From Glaciihabitans tibetensis (GTDB lineage Bacteria; Actinomycetota; Actinomycetes; Actinomycetales; Microbacteriaceae): a stretch of 64,000 nt of DNA. This document shows, in pieces, positions 18,401-26,391 of this stretch; the stretch's first letter is position 1, and each line of letters opens with the position of its first letter. Position numbers and translations under genes: made by a program. The notes under the pieces were generated by a model that searched no databases, was not told the origin of the DNA, and worked only from the letters and a program-made list of their open reading frames with translations. The stretch covers positions 62,001-126,000 of the forward strand of contig NZ_PVTL01000009.1 in assembly GCF_003003265.1 (NCBI RefSeq), given 5' to 3'.

Positions 18401-20845
18401 ACCCGTTGGCATCCACTGGATTCCGAAGATCCAGGCGGGGTCGCCGCTGAAGTAGGTACCGAATGCCTGTCCCGAGTCGCCGAGGATACCCACGGTGCTG
18501 TGCGCGTAGGCCGCCGGAAATACCCCCGTGCCGGTGCCGTTGGAGGCATTCGGATTCCCGTTGTAGTTGAGGTAGTAGTCCATCACTGCGGCGCGCTCGG
18601 TGACATAACCCATGGCGCCGGTGGCCTGCATCTCGGCGTTACCTAAAGCGGAGCCGAGCATAAAGATGCCGGCCCATGACTGGATGGCTTCTGAGCTGGA
18701 CTCCTGGTTGTTCCCGCCGCCGGAGCTGTAGCCGCCGGCATAAGAATGCCCCTCGAACACATCGAAGGTGCGCAGGTATGGGAAGTTCTTGTCGTTACGG
18801 TCCCAGTTGGCGTACTGCTTCGCCACGAGAGTCGCCATCGGACCGTAGTGAGCAGCCCACTCTGGGTCTTCGAACGCAAGCAAGCCGGCCGCGAGGGTGA
18901 AGTAGCCGTAGTGAAAGTGGTTGTCTGTGAACTCGTACGACCCGTAGGAGTCATTGAACCCGACGAGGGCTTTCCACGTGTCGTAGCGAGCGAAAAACTT
19001 CTCGCTCTCACCCGGGGTGTAGGTAAACCAGTCGGAGAGTGCGGTCTTCAGTGAAGACTTCAGCGTCTCGTACGACTCGAGGTCACCGATTTGCTTGGCC
19101 ATGGTCATGTATTGCGCGAATTGCAGGACGTCCTTGCCACCCCAGTAGGTGTCTCCACCGTATTCGGTGCGTTTGGCGTAGCTGCTGACGAACTCTTTCA
19201 TCGTGGCGACGCTGTATTCATTACTTCCCCCGGTTTCTTGTGGAGCGGGGGCGACCGGTGTGAGGCCGGTGAATGGGTAGGTGACCGTCCAGCCGCCATG
19301 TCCGATTGCGGTCTTCATCAGGCCTCGGGGGGTGGAGTAGGTGGGCTTTGCGAAGTCAATGTTGGTGGCCGTGCTGTTGTAAGTGTGCGGTAACCAGCCC
19401 TGGATGGTGTCGAGGTTAGTACCCTGCAGTGCCTCGGTCTTGAGTGCGTACGTCTCGACGACTTCGGCGTTCTCGACGCTGTAGTCGTATTCCATGGTGG
19501 TATCGCGCGGGATCGCGAACGCGTGCTGCGACATAGCATCGAGGTCAGCGCCCTCGGCTGGCAGGGCGCTCACCACAAGGTGTCCAGCGGCGAGTTTGGC
19601 CTCGATGGTGTTGCCGACGAGCTCGAACGAGCTGCCCGCCGGGGCATGGATACCGAAGCTGCGATTGTCCTGGGTGATCGTGAACGCATCGACGGTTGCC
19701 GGGAACTCAAGCGGAGATCCGCTCGCGGTAGCAAAGGTCGCGTTGGGACTAACGCTGATCTTGGGAATCACGTTGTCGAACTCGAACCAGGTGTACGGCG
19801 TACCGCGAGCGATGGTGACGTCCATAAACTGATCTGCTGACTGGCGCATACGCCAGCTGACATTCCAGTCGCCCCATCGCAACGCGTCGGCCTGGGCCGC
19901 GCGAAATGAGGTGCCGAACCGCTCGGCGATGCCTTCGGGCACGTCGGTGCGCACAATCTGGTCGACGAGCACGTGGGCCCAGCCTGCCGGTATGTCGTCG
20001 ACAATTTGGATGGTTGCGGTTTGTCCGGCAAACGCGGTGACGTCCCAGGTGACCCAGCGCAGTATCTCGGACTGCTCGCCGGTGGCGGACGCGACGGTCG
20101 CGCCGTCAACTACGAGACGGACTTCTGTGCGTCCGGGGTTGTTTCCGCCGCCGACCATCAGGGCGATGAAGTCGCGGTCGACGGTGAATTCGGGCGAGGA
20201 GAGCGTCCCCATGGCTTCATCCCCCTTCTCCGAGGTGAACGAGTTGACGAGTCCCTTGCCGAGGTATTTCTCCACAGTTGTCTGTCCAGTGGCGGTTCCC
20301 TTCGACGGACTCTGGAATGCATCGCCCGTCGACGTCCATCCGACGCCGAATGCCGCATCTTCGAATCTAGCCATCTCGATGTCGGAAGCGTCGGGCTGGG
20401 GCGGCACGCTTCCCTGCACCTGGATCGCGGAGTTGTCGAGCATGGTGTTGCCCTCTTTGCTCCACTCGGTCGGGTAGGCGATGCGGGTACCCAACTCGGT
20501 GTTCGACACCACCAAGGGATCGGCCCACAGGTTGCCGGAGTACTTGTTGACGATCAGATCAGACCACCACTTGTTGGTCGGTATCGGTTCGCCGCTCAGC
20601 GAGGCGTCGATGTACAGCTTCTTGTTCACAACGCCGGACACGTCGTGGCCTTCGCGGTCAAGCGACGTCGGTGGCGCTGCCGCGTAGGACCCGCCCCCGA
20701 TCGCGATGGGCGTGGACGCACCGGGCTCGGCAGCCGCGTCCGAGCGGGCTGCGGGAGCTGTCGCCGTGAGCGTCAGCGCGGTCAAGGCCGAAGCCACGAC
20801 GAGCGCGGTAAAGCGCACGCCCGGCCGCGAGGAAGGTCGGGTCAT
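15467..20845 (-). CDS. Secreted multidomain GH81 endo-1,3-beta-glucanase
   Basis: A 1792-residue exported enzyme expected to cut beta-1,3-glucans such as laminarin or fungal wall glucan. A signal peptide covers about residues 1-34 (RFTALVVASALTALTLTATA). GH81 begins near PTNKWWSDLIVNKYSG (90-105) and carries catalytic candidates Asp641 in TDNHFHYGYF and Glu715/Glu719 in NNQESSSEAIQSW. Residues about 158-301 are an inserted module resembling the extra sandwich domain of GH32 levanases (GLVNSF, LMVGGGNNPGRTEVRLVVDG, GWAHVLVDQI). After GH81 come two Ig-like domains (about 1128-1215 and 1212-1298), F5/8C (1298-1427), Ig-like (1428-1520) and two more F5/8C domains (about 1533-1660 and 1665-1792), probably glycan-binding. 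There is no sortase or other anchor motif. The ribosome-binding site is weak. Confidence 0.95.
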   Translation of the reverse strand: MTRPSSRPGVRFTALVVASALTALTLTATAPAARSDAAAEPGASTPIAIGGGSYAAAPPTSLDREGHDVSGVVNKKLYIDASLSGEPIPTNKWWSDLIVNKYSGNLWADPLVVSNTELGTRIAYPTEWSKEGNTMLDNSAIQVQGSVPPQPDASDIEMARFEDAAFGVGWTSTGDAFQSPSKGTATGQTTVEKYLGKGLVNSFTSEKGDEAMGTLSSPEFTVDRDFIALMVGGGNNPGRTEVRLVVDGATVASATGEQSEILRWVTWDVTAFAGQTATIQIVDDIPAGWAHVLVDQIVRTDVPEGIAERFGTSFRAAQADALRWGDWNVSWRMRQSADQFMDVTIARGTPYTWFEFDNVIPKISVSPNATFATASGSPLEFPATVDAFTITQDNRSFGIHAPAGSSFELVGNTIEAKLAAGHLVVSALPAEGADLDAMSQHAFAIPRDTTMEYDYSVENAEVVETYALKTEALQGTNLDTIQGWLPHTYNSTATNIDFAKPTYSTPRGLMKTAIGHGGWTVTYPFTGLTPVAPAPQETGGSNEYSVATMKEFVSSYAKRTEYGGDTYWGGKDVLQFAQYMTMAKQIGDLESYETLKSSLKTALSDWFTYTPGESEKFFARYDTWKALVGFNDSYGSYEFTDNHFHYGYFTLAAGLLAFEDPEWAAHYGPMATLVAKQYANWDRNDKNFPYLRTFDVFEGHSYAGGYSSGGGNNQESSSEAIQSWAGIFMLGSALGNAEMQATGAMGYVTERAAVMDYYLNYNGNPNASNGTGTGVFPAAYAHSTVGILGDSGQAFGTYFSGDPAWIFGIQWMPTGPWLNYLGWDRQFSKSLLNDMFDERPASLGAYVKGDVGGILGLAAKQMVGLGTSYGGKVTKNPVDSVNTLKDAVRTAYLNNPTYTSAKVAANPLFNASAGELYFSVDGTGQLVFPEAHWTPDTLPTVLVPATPPADKPDSDPKLWAQNWTLFSYLSTNYDVDPAVQQKLHNYDVSGYDAGPDTAQAASVYSRMGDALGNVVLGLTAQSDPDFYADMYGELIKTGDPVVTNDSMAGAVYYNAMSNRSLGSEVLTRHVANPTSQVHYNAKTNAYSYAVFNPTDAQAGYTVYDGDAVIGTIQVPAHTLVQHHLDAKLDHIVITAPGSAKTVQRGDSLEFTAVGYDQYGAVIPVDDLQWSVDAGGTITGLGTFSATKNADPVTVTATSGTTEATYQVRVAPRPVLSSLAVSPEFVRVTEAGTTTFTASGLDQYADPIESGTVTWATTAQGSIDESGVMVTDSAGAGYVTASAGAVTGTAVVAVVAEAADIALGKPATASSSDGSNTAGSAVDGSSNTRWESAHGAGEQWVRIDLEKSFDISSVRINWESAAAAKFEIQVSDRAEGPWQTVRTVTKENAAPDDVAVEATGRFVRILGLERLTNYGYSIWDLEITGTLSTASIDTSTLLVTPRNAAVVSGREVQFTAYAFDESGNGGRVTTRPWTADGGDIDTDGTYTAGKTAGIYPVAVEFDGVEGSATATVSANTPTDEPGGGPDDPAPDLLANVAFGKSVTASSRENSDTPAEFAVDASAASRWSSGASDGAWIEVDLDTVTSIERVDLTWEGAYGAKYLVQTRDKATDDWTTVVTENDGDGATDSHVVDAHGRYLRMQGVERATQYGYSLFDLSVWSTDGTVVAKNLAAGATAIATSEEASGTRANNAVDGNASSRWSSEARDDQSITVDLGERVLVSTVAVQWEDAYASEYLVQGATSASGPFTTLATESAGDGGRESFEVTGEYQYIRVQGLRRATPYGYSIFEIDIR

Positions 20846-21206
20846 GGTCTTCTCTTAACATTGGGAGAACGCGGTAAGCGGGCAGACGGTGCAGCTATTT
20901 CGTCTGAGGATATATCCACATAGTGTCTGCCTAGTTACGCGCGGAGCCCGCGCCGTCGCGGCCGCGCAATGCTCTTTCTTGCCGGGCGCGCTTTGTGCGT
21001 CATGCGACCAGCGTGCGAGCGGGGCGTGAATGGGCGGGAGAGCCACAATATGGGCAATCGCGATAGTCATCGAGCTACCGGTGTTAAACCGAGCTACAGG
21101 TATCGACCTGTCCGCGATTCCCCCGGTCCCGCGATTGGTGGACAGCTGACGATGACGACAGGGACGCCGGACAGAGACGGGAAAACGACAATCGGAGAAA
21201 GTAAAA
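20846..21206. other. Intergenic region upstream of the GH81 gene; no gene seen
   Basis: About 360 bases separate the GH81 start from the SRP RNA. Open frames here overlap the RNA or lack any protein character. The stretch should contain the GH81 promoter. A perfect 10-bp palindrome, GGATATATCC, lies at 20908-20917 and could be an operator, but it matches no named site I know. Confidence 0.5.
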
Positions 21207-21294
21207 GACCCCTCGCGCACCCGCCAGAGCCCGGTTACCCTTGCTACGTTTCCGTCCTGGGGGAGTTGGCCTGGATGGCGCCACGCGAGGAGCC
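21207..21294 (-). ncRNA. ffs: Signal recognition particle 4.5S RNA (small bacterial SRP RNA)
   Basis: The RNA scaffold that binds Ffh in co-translational protein targeting. On the minus strand the SRP core is clear: CCCAGGACGGAAACGTAGCA, a hairpin closed by ACG/CGT with a GAAA tetraloop and the conserved AGCA internal-loop strand, followed by AGGGTAACCGGGCTCTGG. The two ends pair: CCTCGCG (21284-21290) with CGCGAGG (21211-21217), and then CGCCA with TGGCG further in. A T-run follows immediately at 21206-21203 and should terminate transcription. The length of about 88 nt and the sequence fit actinobacterial 4.5S RNA. The exact 5' end is uncertain by several bases. Confidence 0.87.
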
Positions 21295-21336
21295 AGTACT
21301 CAGTTTACCTGACTCCAGACGTGCTTAACTCGACTG

Positions 21337-21984
21337 ATGAAGATTGTCATCGCCGGAGGTCACGGCAAGATCGCTCTTATCCTCGAAAACCTACTCTCGG
21401 AGGCCGGTCACACCCCGATCGGAATCATCCGCAATCCCGCGCACGCCGCGGACGTGCTGGGTGCGGGCGCATCCCCGCTGCTGCTCGACCTGGAAAGCAC
21501 GGATGCTGCGACCCTCGCTGACTCGCTGTCCGAGGTGGACGCTGTCGTCTTCGCTGCGGGCGGTGGCCCGAACAGCGGCCCGGATCGCAAGCTCACCGTC
21601 GACCGTGACGCCGCGATCCTGCTCGCCGACGCCGCCGAGATCGCGGGCGTCCGCCGGATCGTGATTGTGTCGGCCATGGCCACCGATGACTACGACGCCG
21701 ACTCCGACGACGGGTTCCAGATCTACCTCAAGGCGAAGAGTGAGGCGGATGCCGCGATCCGCAGTCGCGACCTGGACTGGACGATCGTGCGTCCAGGTGG
21801 GTTGACGGATGATGCGGGCACGGGCCTCGTACAGGTATCCGAGTCCATCGGTCACGGGTCGATCCCTCGCGCCGACGTCGCCGCGCTCATCGCCGCCATA
21901 CTGGTCGACAACCTCGCGGTGAGGAAGCAGTTCGAGGTCATCTCCGGCGAAAAGTCCGCCTCGGAAGCGCTCGCGGACCTGTAA
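21337..21984 (+). CDS. NAD(P)-binding SDR-type oxidoreductase
   Basis: A 215-residue atypical short-chain dehydrogenase of the NAD(P)H-binding (YwnB/YhfK-like) type. The nucleotide loop is VIAGGHGKIA at residues 4-13, and later family blocks are VDAVVFAAGGGPNSG, RRIVIVSAMATDDYD, YLKAKSEADAAIRSRDLDWTIVRPG and IPRADVAALIAAIL. Members are thought to act as NADPH-dependent reductases or redox sensors; no substrate can be given. No Shine-Dalgarno site is visible before the ATG, so a leaderless start is possible. Transcription ends at the hairpin at 22000-22031. Confidence 0.9.
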   Translation: MKIVIAGGHGKIALILENLLSEAGHTPIGIIRNPAHAADVLGAGASPLLLDLESTDAATLADSLSEVDAVVFAAGGGPNSGPDRKLTVDRDAAILLADAAEIAGVRRIVIVSAMATDDYDADSDDGFQIYLKAKSEADAAIRSRDLDWTIVRPGGLTDDAGTGLVQVSESIGHGSIPRADVAALIAAILVDNLAVRKQFEVISGEKSASEALADL

Positions 21985-21999
21985 CACCTTCACCGCGGA

Positions 22000-22031
22000 G
22001 GCGCTGGCGGGGTACTAATCCCGCCAGCGCC
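22000..22031. terminator. Bidirectional terminator hairpin between SDR gene and ackA
   Basis: GGCGCTGGCGGG (22000-22011) pairs perfectly with CCCGCCAGCGCC (22020-22031), a 12-bp stem with an 8-base loop. It lies between two convergent genes. Confidence 0.78.
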
Positions 22032-22077
22032 ATTCCGCCCGCTATTTCGCTACCTGGGCCGCGCGCTACGCCGCTAC

Positions 22078-23205
22078 CTACGCCGCGAGCAGCGTCGCAG
22101 TCTGGCGAGCGATCTCCAGCTCTTCGTTGGTCGGAACGACCAGCACCTTGACCGGCGAGTTCTCCGCCGAGATGTAGCGCGGCTTCTTCGAGCGCGGCTC
22201 GTTGAGGGCCAGGTCGAGCTCGATTCCGAGGAACTCCAGTCCCTCGAGCACCAACCGTCGCAACTCCTCGTCGTTCTCGCCGATACCCGCGGTGAATACG
22301 ATGGCGTCCACGCCCTTGAGGTGCAAGATGTAGGCACCCAGATAGCGGATGATCCGGTGGCGGTAAACGGCGAGCGCAGCCAGTGCGGTCTCGTCGCCTT
22401 CCCACGAAGCGTTCTGCACGTCGCGCATGTCGCTGTTGCCGGCCATGCCCAGCAGGCCGCTCCGACGGTTGAGCAGGACATCGATCTCGTCGAACGACAG
22501 GCCAGCCTGGCGGTGCAGGTGAATGAGCACGGCGGGGTCGAGGTCGCCCGAGCGGGTGCCCATAACCAGGCCCTCGAGCGGAGTCATGCCCATGCTCGTC
22601 TCGATGCAGACGCCGCCGTCGATCGCGGAGAGCGAGCCGCCGTTACCGATGTGCAAAACGATGATCTTGAGTTCCTCCAACGGCCGACCCATGAACTTTG
22701 CGGTTTCCTCGGAAACGAACTTGTGCGAGGTGCCGTGGGCGCCGTACTTGCGAATGCCGTATTTGTGCGCGATTTCGGCGTCGATGGCATAGGTGTATGC
22801 CTCCGCCGGGATCGTCTGGTGAAACGCTGTGTCGAAGATGGCGACGTGGGGCACATCGGGCAACGCGATTTTCGCGGCGCGAATGCCGAGCAGGTTTGCC
22901 GGGTTGTGCAGCGGCGCGAGCGCCGACAGCTCCTCGATCTGCGCCTCAACCTCCTCGGTGATGAGGGTCGCGCGGTCGAAAAGCGAACCGCCCTGAACAA
23001 CGCGGTGCCCGACGGCGACGATGTGGTTGTCGGTACCGAGGTGCTCAAGCACAAACTTCATGCCTGCTACGTGGTCGGCGATCTCCGACCCGGGCTCGCC
23101 AATGCGCTCGACCAGGCCGCCGAGCACGGCTTCCTCGGTCTCGCTGTCGATCAGCTGGTATTTGATGGATGAGGAACCGGAATTGACGACAAAAATCTGG
23201 GGCAT
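22078..23205 (-). CDS. ackA: Acetate kinase
   Basis: Converts acetyl phosphate and ADP to acetate and ATP, or the reverse during acetate uptake. The 375-residue product has the ASKHA fold signatures FVVNSGSSSIKYQLID at the N-terminus, GHRVVQGG, FDTAFHQTIP, YGAHGTSHKFV and a GGVCIETSMGMTPLEGLVMGTRSGD block. It is slightly shorter than the ~400-residue E. coli enzyme, which is common in actinobacteria. It lies 44 bases downstream of pta on the same strand, the usual pta-ackA operon. Confidence 0.97.
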   Translation of the reverse strand: MPQIFVVNSGSSSIKYQLIDSETEEAVLGGLVERIGEPGSEIADHVAGMKFVLEHLGTDNHIVAVGHRVVQGGSLFDRATLITEEVEAQIEELSALAPLHNPANLLGIRAAKIALPDVPHVAIFDTAFHQTIPAEAYTYAIDAEIAHKYGIRKYGAHGTSHKFVSEETAKFMGRPLEELKIIVLHIGNGGSLSAIDGGVCIETSMGMTPLEGLVMGTRSGDLDPAVLIHLHRQAGLSFDEIDVLLNRRSGLLGMAGNSDMRDVQNASWEGDETALAALAVYRHRIIRYLGAYILHLKGVDAIVFTAGIGENDEELRRLVLEGLEFLGIELDLALNEPRSKKPRYISAENSPVKVLVVPTNEELEIARQTATLLAA

Positions 23206-23249
23206 GAAATGTCCTTGGCGCTAGAGGGTGGGGAGGGGGATGCGGGTGA

Positions 23250-25352
23250 TCAGGCGACCGGGGTCGCTGCCTGGATTGCCGTGATGGCCACCGTGTTGAT
23301 GATGTCCTCAACCAGGGCCCCCCTCGACAGGTCGTTGATGGGTTTGTTCAGACCCTGCAAGACCGGACCCATCGCGACTGCGCCAGCGCTACGCTGCACC
23401 GCCTTGTACGTGTTGTTACCCGTATTGAGGTCGGGGAAAATGAACACGGTCGCGCGGCCGGCAACCGGGGAGTCCGGCATTTTCGCGGCAGCAACGGCCG
23501 CATCAGCGGCGGCGTCGTACTGGATCGGGCCTGCGACCAGCAGGTCGGGACGGCGCTCCACCAGCAGTTCCGTTGCCAGTCGCACCTTCTCGACATCGGC
23601 CCCGGATCCAGACGTCCCGGTCGAGTAGCTCAGCATGGCAACCCGCGGGTCGATACCGAACTGCACGGCCGTCTCCGAGGAGGAGATGGCAATGTCGGCC
23701 AGCTGCTCGGCGGTCGGGTCGGGGTTGACCGCGCAGTCGCCGTAGACGAGAACACGGTCGGCCAGCGCCATCAGGAACACGCTGGAAACAACCGAGACGC
23801 CGGGCTTCGTTTTGATGATTTCAAACGACGGACGAATGGTGTGCGCGGTGGTGTGAGTGGCACCCGAGACCATGCCGTCTGCGAGGCCAAGGTGAACCAT
23901 CATCGTTCCGAAGTACGAGACGTCGGTGACGGTATCCATTGCCAGCAGCTTGGTCATGCCCTTGTGGGCTCGAACCCGCGCGTATTCCTCGGCGAACCGG
24001 TCGCGCAGCTCTTCGTTGAACGGGCTGATGATGGCGGCTTCGCTGAGGTCGAGTCCGAGCTCGGCTCCGCGAGCGCGGATCGCTGTCTCGTCGCCGAGGA
24101 TGGTGAGCCGGGCAACCTTACGCTGCAGCAGCGAACTCGCCGCCCGCAGGATGCGGTCGTCCTCGCCCTCGGGCAGCACGATGTGCTTCTGGCTCTCCCG
24201 CGCCCGGTCGAGCAGGTTGTACTGGAACATCAGCGGGGTGACAACGCTCGAGGGATTGACCTCGAGCAGGCGGAGCAGGGCTGCGCCATCGACGTTGTTA
24301 TCGAAGAGCTCGCGGGCGGTGTCGTACTTGCGCTTCGAGTCTGCTGCGAGGCGACCTCGGGTCGCCGTGATGCGTTGGGCTGTCTCGAAGGTTCCGAGCG
24401 GGCTTGTGGCGATCGGCAGTGCGGACTGCAAACCAAAGACCAGACGCTCCACCTGGGGCGGCAGCGAAATGCCGCCGTTGAGGATGATGCCCGCCAGGCT
24501 GGGGAACGTTTCAGAGCTGTGGGCCAGAAGCGTGGCGACGATCACGTCGCTGCGATCCCCAGGGACAACAACTACGGCACCTTCGATGAGACGGGGCAGC
24601 ACGTTCTCGAGGGACATCGCCGCAATCACCGTGCCCAGTGCCTCGCGCTCAAGCAGCGCGGGATCACCGGAGACGAGTGTCGACTCGGTCGACTTGAGTA
24701 CCGCGGCCACGGTGGGGGCTTCAAGGAACGGGTCTTCTGGGACCGCCCAGACCGGCACGGAGGCGGCGGTGTCGTCGAATGCGGAGGAAACTCCGGCGAT
24801 AATCTCGTCGAGGGCATCGGGGTCGGCGCGGTTCACAATGACGGCCAGCAGGCCCGCGTGCGCGAGGCGCAGCTCGGTGGAGGTGAGCTCCGCGATCTGC
24901 CGCATGTCTTCGGTTGTGCGGCTTTCCGAACCGTTCGAAGTGCGGCCACCGAGCACCAGCAGCACAGGCGCGCCAAGGTTCGCAGCGATTCGCGCGTTGT
25001 AGCTGAGTTCCGTCGGGCTGCCGACGTCGGTGTAGTCAGAGCCAACGATCACAACGGCGTCGCACTGGCGCTCGATCGCCGCGAAGCGCGACACGATGTC
25101 GGTCAGGGCGCCGTCCGGGTCGCTGTGCACCCGGTCGTAGCTGACGCCGACACAGTCCTCGTAGGCCAGATTCAGGTTGGTGTGGGCGAGCAGGAGTTCG
25201 AGCACGTAATCCGGCTCGGTGGTGGAACGTGTAATGGGCCTGAAGACCCCCACGCGACCAACCTCGCGGGTGAGCGTTTCGAGCACCCCCAGCGCGATCG
25301 AGGACTTGCCGGTATGACCTTCGGCGGAGGCGATGTAAATTCGAGTTGGCAC
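23250..25352 (-). CDS. pta: Phosphate acetyltransferase, long form
   Basis: Interconverts acetyl-CoA and acetyl phosphate. The 700 residues have the three-part long architecture: an N-terminal P-loop/BioD-like domain (IYIASAEGHTGKSSIALG, residues 5-22), a central DRTGG domain (about 215-320), and the catalytic PTA domain from about 370 to the end (HIVLPEGEDDRILRAAS, ATHTTAHTIRPSFEIIKTKPG, MLSYSTGTSGSG, GPIQYDAAAD). It comes first in the pta-ackA operon. The N-terminal regions are known in E. coli to mediate allosteric control and hexamer stability. Confidence 0.97.
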   Translation of the reverse strand: MPTRIYIASAEGHTGKSSIALGVLETLTREVGRVGVFRPITRSTTEPDYVLELLLAHTNLNLAYEDCVGVSYDRVHSDPDGALTDIVSRFAAIERQCDAVVIVGSDYTDVGSPTELSYNARIAANLGAPVLLVLGGRTSNGSESRTTEDMRQIAELTSTELRLAHAGLLAVIVNRADPDALDEIIAGVSSAFDDTAASVPVWAVPEDPFLEAPTVAAVLKSTESTLVSGDPALLEREALGTVIAAMSLENVLPRLIEGAVVVVPGDRSDVIVATLLAHSSETFPSLAGIILNGGISLPPQVERLVFGLQSALPIATSPLGTFETAQRITATRGRLAADSKRKYDTARELFDNNVDGAALLRLLEVNPSSVVTPLMFQYNLLDRARESQKHIVLPEGEDDRILRAASSLLQRKVARLTILGDETAIRARGAELGLDLSEAAIISPFNEELRDRFAEEYARVRAHKGMTKLLAMDTVTDVSYFGTMMVHLGLADGMVSGATHTTAHTIRPSFEIIKTKPGVSVVSSVFLMALADRVLVYGDCAVNPDPTAEQLADIAISSSETAVQFGIDPRVAMLSYSTGTSGSGADVEKVRLATELLVERRPDLLVAGPIQYDAAADAAVAAAKMPDSPVAGRATVFIFPDLNTGNNTYKAVQRSAGAVAMGPVLQGLNKPINDLSRGALVEDIINTVAITAIQAATPVA

Positions 25353-25517
25353 GCTACAAGCTTAGGCACTCGCTGCCGCGCAACCTGCAGCCTTTAGTCC
25401 CGGATTATGGACTTTGGTCCCTCCCCCGCGCGCCCTCCCACGCGGTACGTGACAGCGGGGCCGCACATTACGGGTAGGATGCTCTATGGCTCTTCCGCAC
25501 TGTGGAAGAAACGGCCC

Positions 25518-25602
25518 GGAGAATTCGCCTAGTGGCCTATGGCGCACGCTTGGAAAGCGTGTTGGGTGCAAGCCCTCGGGGGTTCGAATCCCCCATTCTC
25601 CG
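25518..25602 (+). tRNA. tRNA-Ser (anticodon GGA)
   Basis: The acceptor stem GGAGAAT pairs with ATTCTCC, with discriminator G at 25602. The anticodon stem CACGC/GCGTG encloses TTGGAAA with anticodon GGA at 25552-25554. A long class II variable arm (TTGGGTGCAAGCCCTC) and the T-arm GGGGGTTCGAATCCCCC are present. CCA is not encoded. A TAGGAT -10-like box lies about 40 bases upstream. Confidence 0.97.
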
Positions 25603-25627
25603 CCGGTGTCCTGTCTCAGGACGCAGG

Positions 25628-25667
25628 AAAGCTCCAAACCTACGGTTTGGAGCTTTTCTTATTTTTC
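25628..25667 (+). terminator. Intrinsic terminator of tRNA-Ser
   Basis: AAAGCTCCAAACC (25628-25640) pairs perfectly with GGTTTGGAGCTTT (25644-25656) around a 3-base loop, followed by a T-rich tail. This is the most classical terminator in the window. Confidence 0.9.
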
Positions 25668-25745
25668 CTCGTGTTTGCATCGAGAGGCCCGCTGGTTCGT
25701 CGTAAAGTAGACAGATCCGACTACCAGGGGGGGGTGGAAGCGGGA

Positions 25746-26375
25746 TTGACCGAGCTCACCGATCCACACGCGGTGCGAATGCGCGTACGCCCGAAATCTG
25801 TGCTGAGCCGTCTCGGCGTGCTGACGTTCCTGATCACGATCGTGCCGCTGTTCGGGGTTCTGTACTGGTACACGGCCCCCTACGATGTCTGGACCGAGCT
25901 TCTCGCTGTGCAGGGAGCCATCCTCGTCGGCTGCCTGGCGGCCTACTGGCGGCAGACCCGGGTGTTCTCTTCGGTGTCCGCCGCCACCCTGAAGGGCAAC
26001 GGCATCTTCAGCCCGACCGCGATCATCGCGCGCGACACCGTCAGCCGGGTGGTGCTGGTTCCGGTTTACCGCAGCCACCCGAGTGAGGCGAATACCCAGC
26101 TGATCGCCCTGACGCACGACGACGGATGTGTGTTTCGGATGCGCGGGCAGTTTTGGCACGCCTCGGACCTGACTGGGTTCGCGGCGGCCATCGGGCGTCC
26201 CGTCACGGTGGAGACCACGGCCATCAGCGAAAAAGAGTTCTTTCACGACTACCCCGGCAGCGCCTATTGGTTTGAGAAAGGCCCGGGCGTCCGGCTCGTC
26301 GTGGTGCTGGCCATCGTCGCAGTGGTCAGCGCGTTCGTCATCGCCATCATGAGCACCGTCGGGCGCGTGCAGTAG
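25746..26375 (+). CDS. Membrane protein with PH-like domain, unknown function
   Basis: Not assigned to a named family. Two hydrophobic helices lie near the N-terminus (LGVLTFLITIVPLFGVLYW, LLAVQGAILVGCLAAYW). A middle soluble part of about 110 residues has a beta-rich pattern like bacterial PH domains (ATLKGNGIFSPTAIIARDTV, LIALTHDDGCVFRMRG). A C-terminal helix follows (LVVVLAIVAVVSAFVIAIM). The frame stays open back through the tRNA, which is clearly wrong. I prefer the TTG at 25746, with GGAAG five bases upstream, giving 209 residues; the GTG at 25734 and the ATG near 25777 are alternatives. Confidence 0.72.
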   Translation: MTELTDPHAVRMRVRPKSVLSRLGVLTFLITIVPLFGVLYWYTAPYDVWTELLAVQGAILVGCLAAYWRQTRVFSSVSAATLKGNGIFSPTAIIARDTVSRVVLVPVYRSHPSEANTQLIALTHDDGCVFRMRGQFWHASDLTGFAAAIGRPVTVETTAISEKEFFHDYPGSAYWFEKGPGVRLVVVLAIVAVVSAFVIAIMSTVGRVQ

Positions 26376-26391
26376 CGAGTGCCCAGCACCG

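Noticed and set aside
20855-21328. Short open frames on both strands upstream of the SDR gene
   Set aside because: They overlap the SRP RNA, have no ribosome-binding sites and show no protein-like conservation.
25539-25745. Upstream extension of the PH-like membrane protein through tRNA-Ser
   Set aside because: It would translate the tRNA and its terminator. The real start must lie after 25667.
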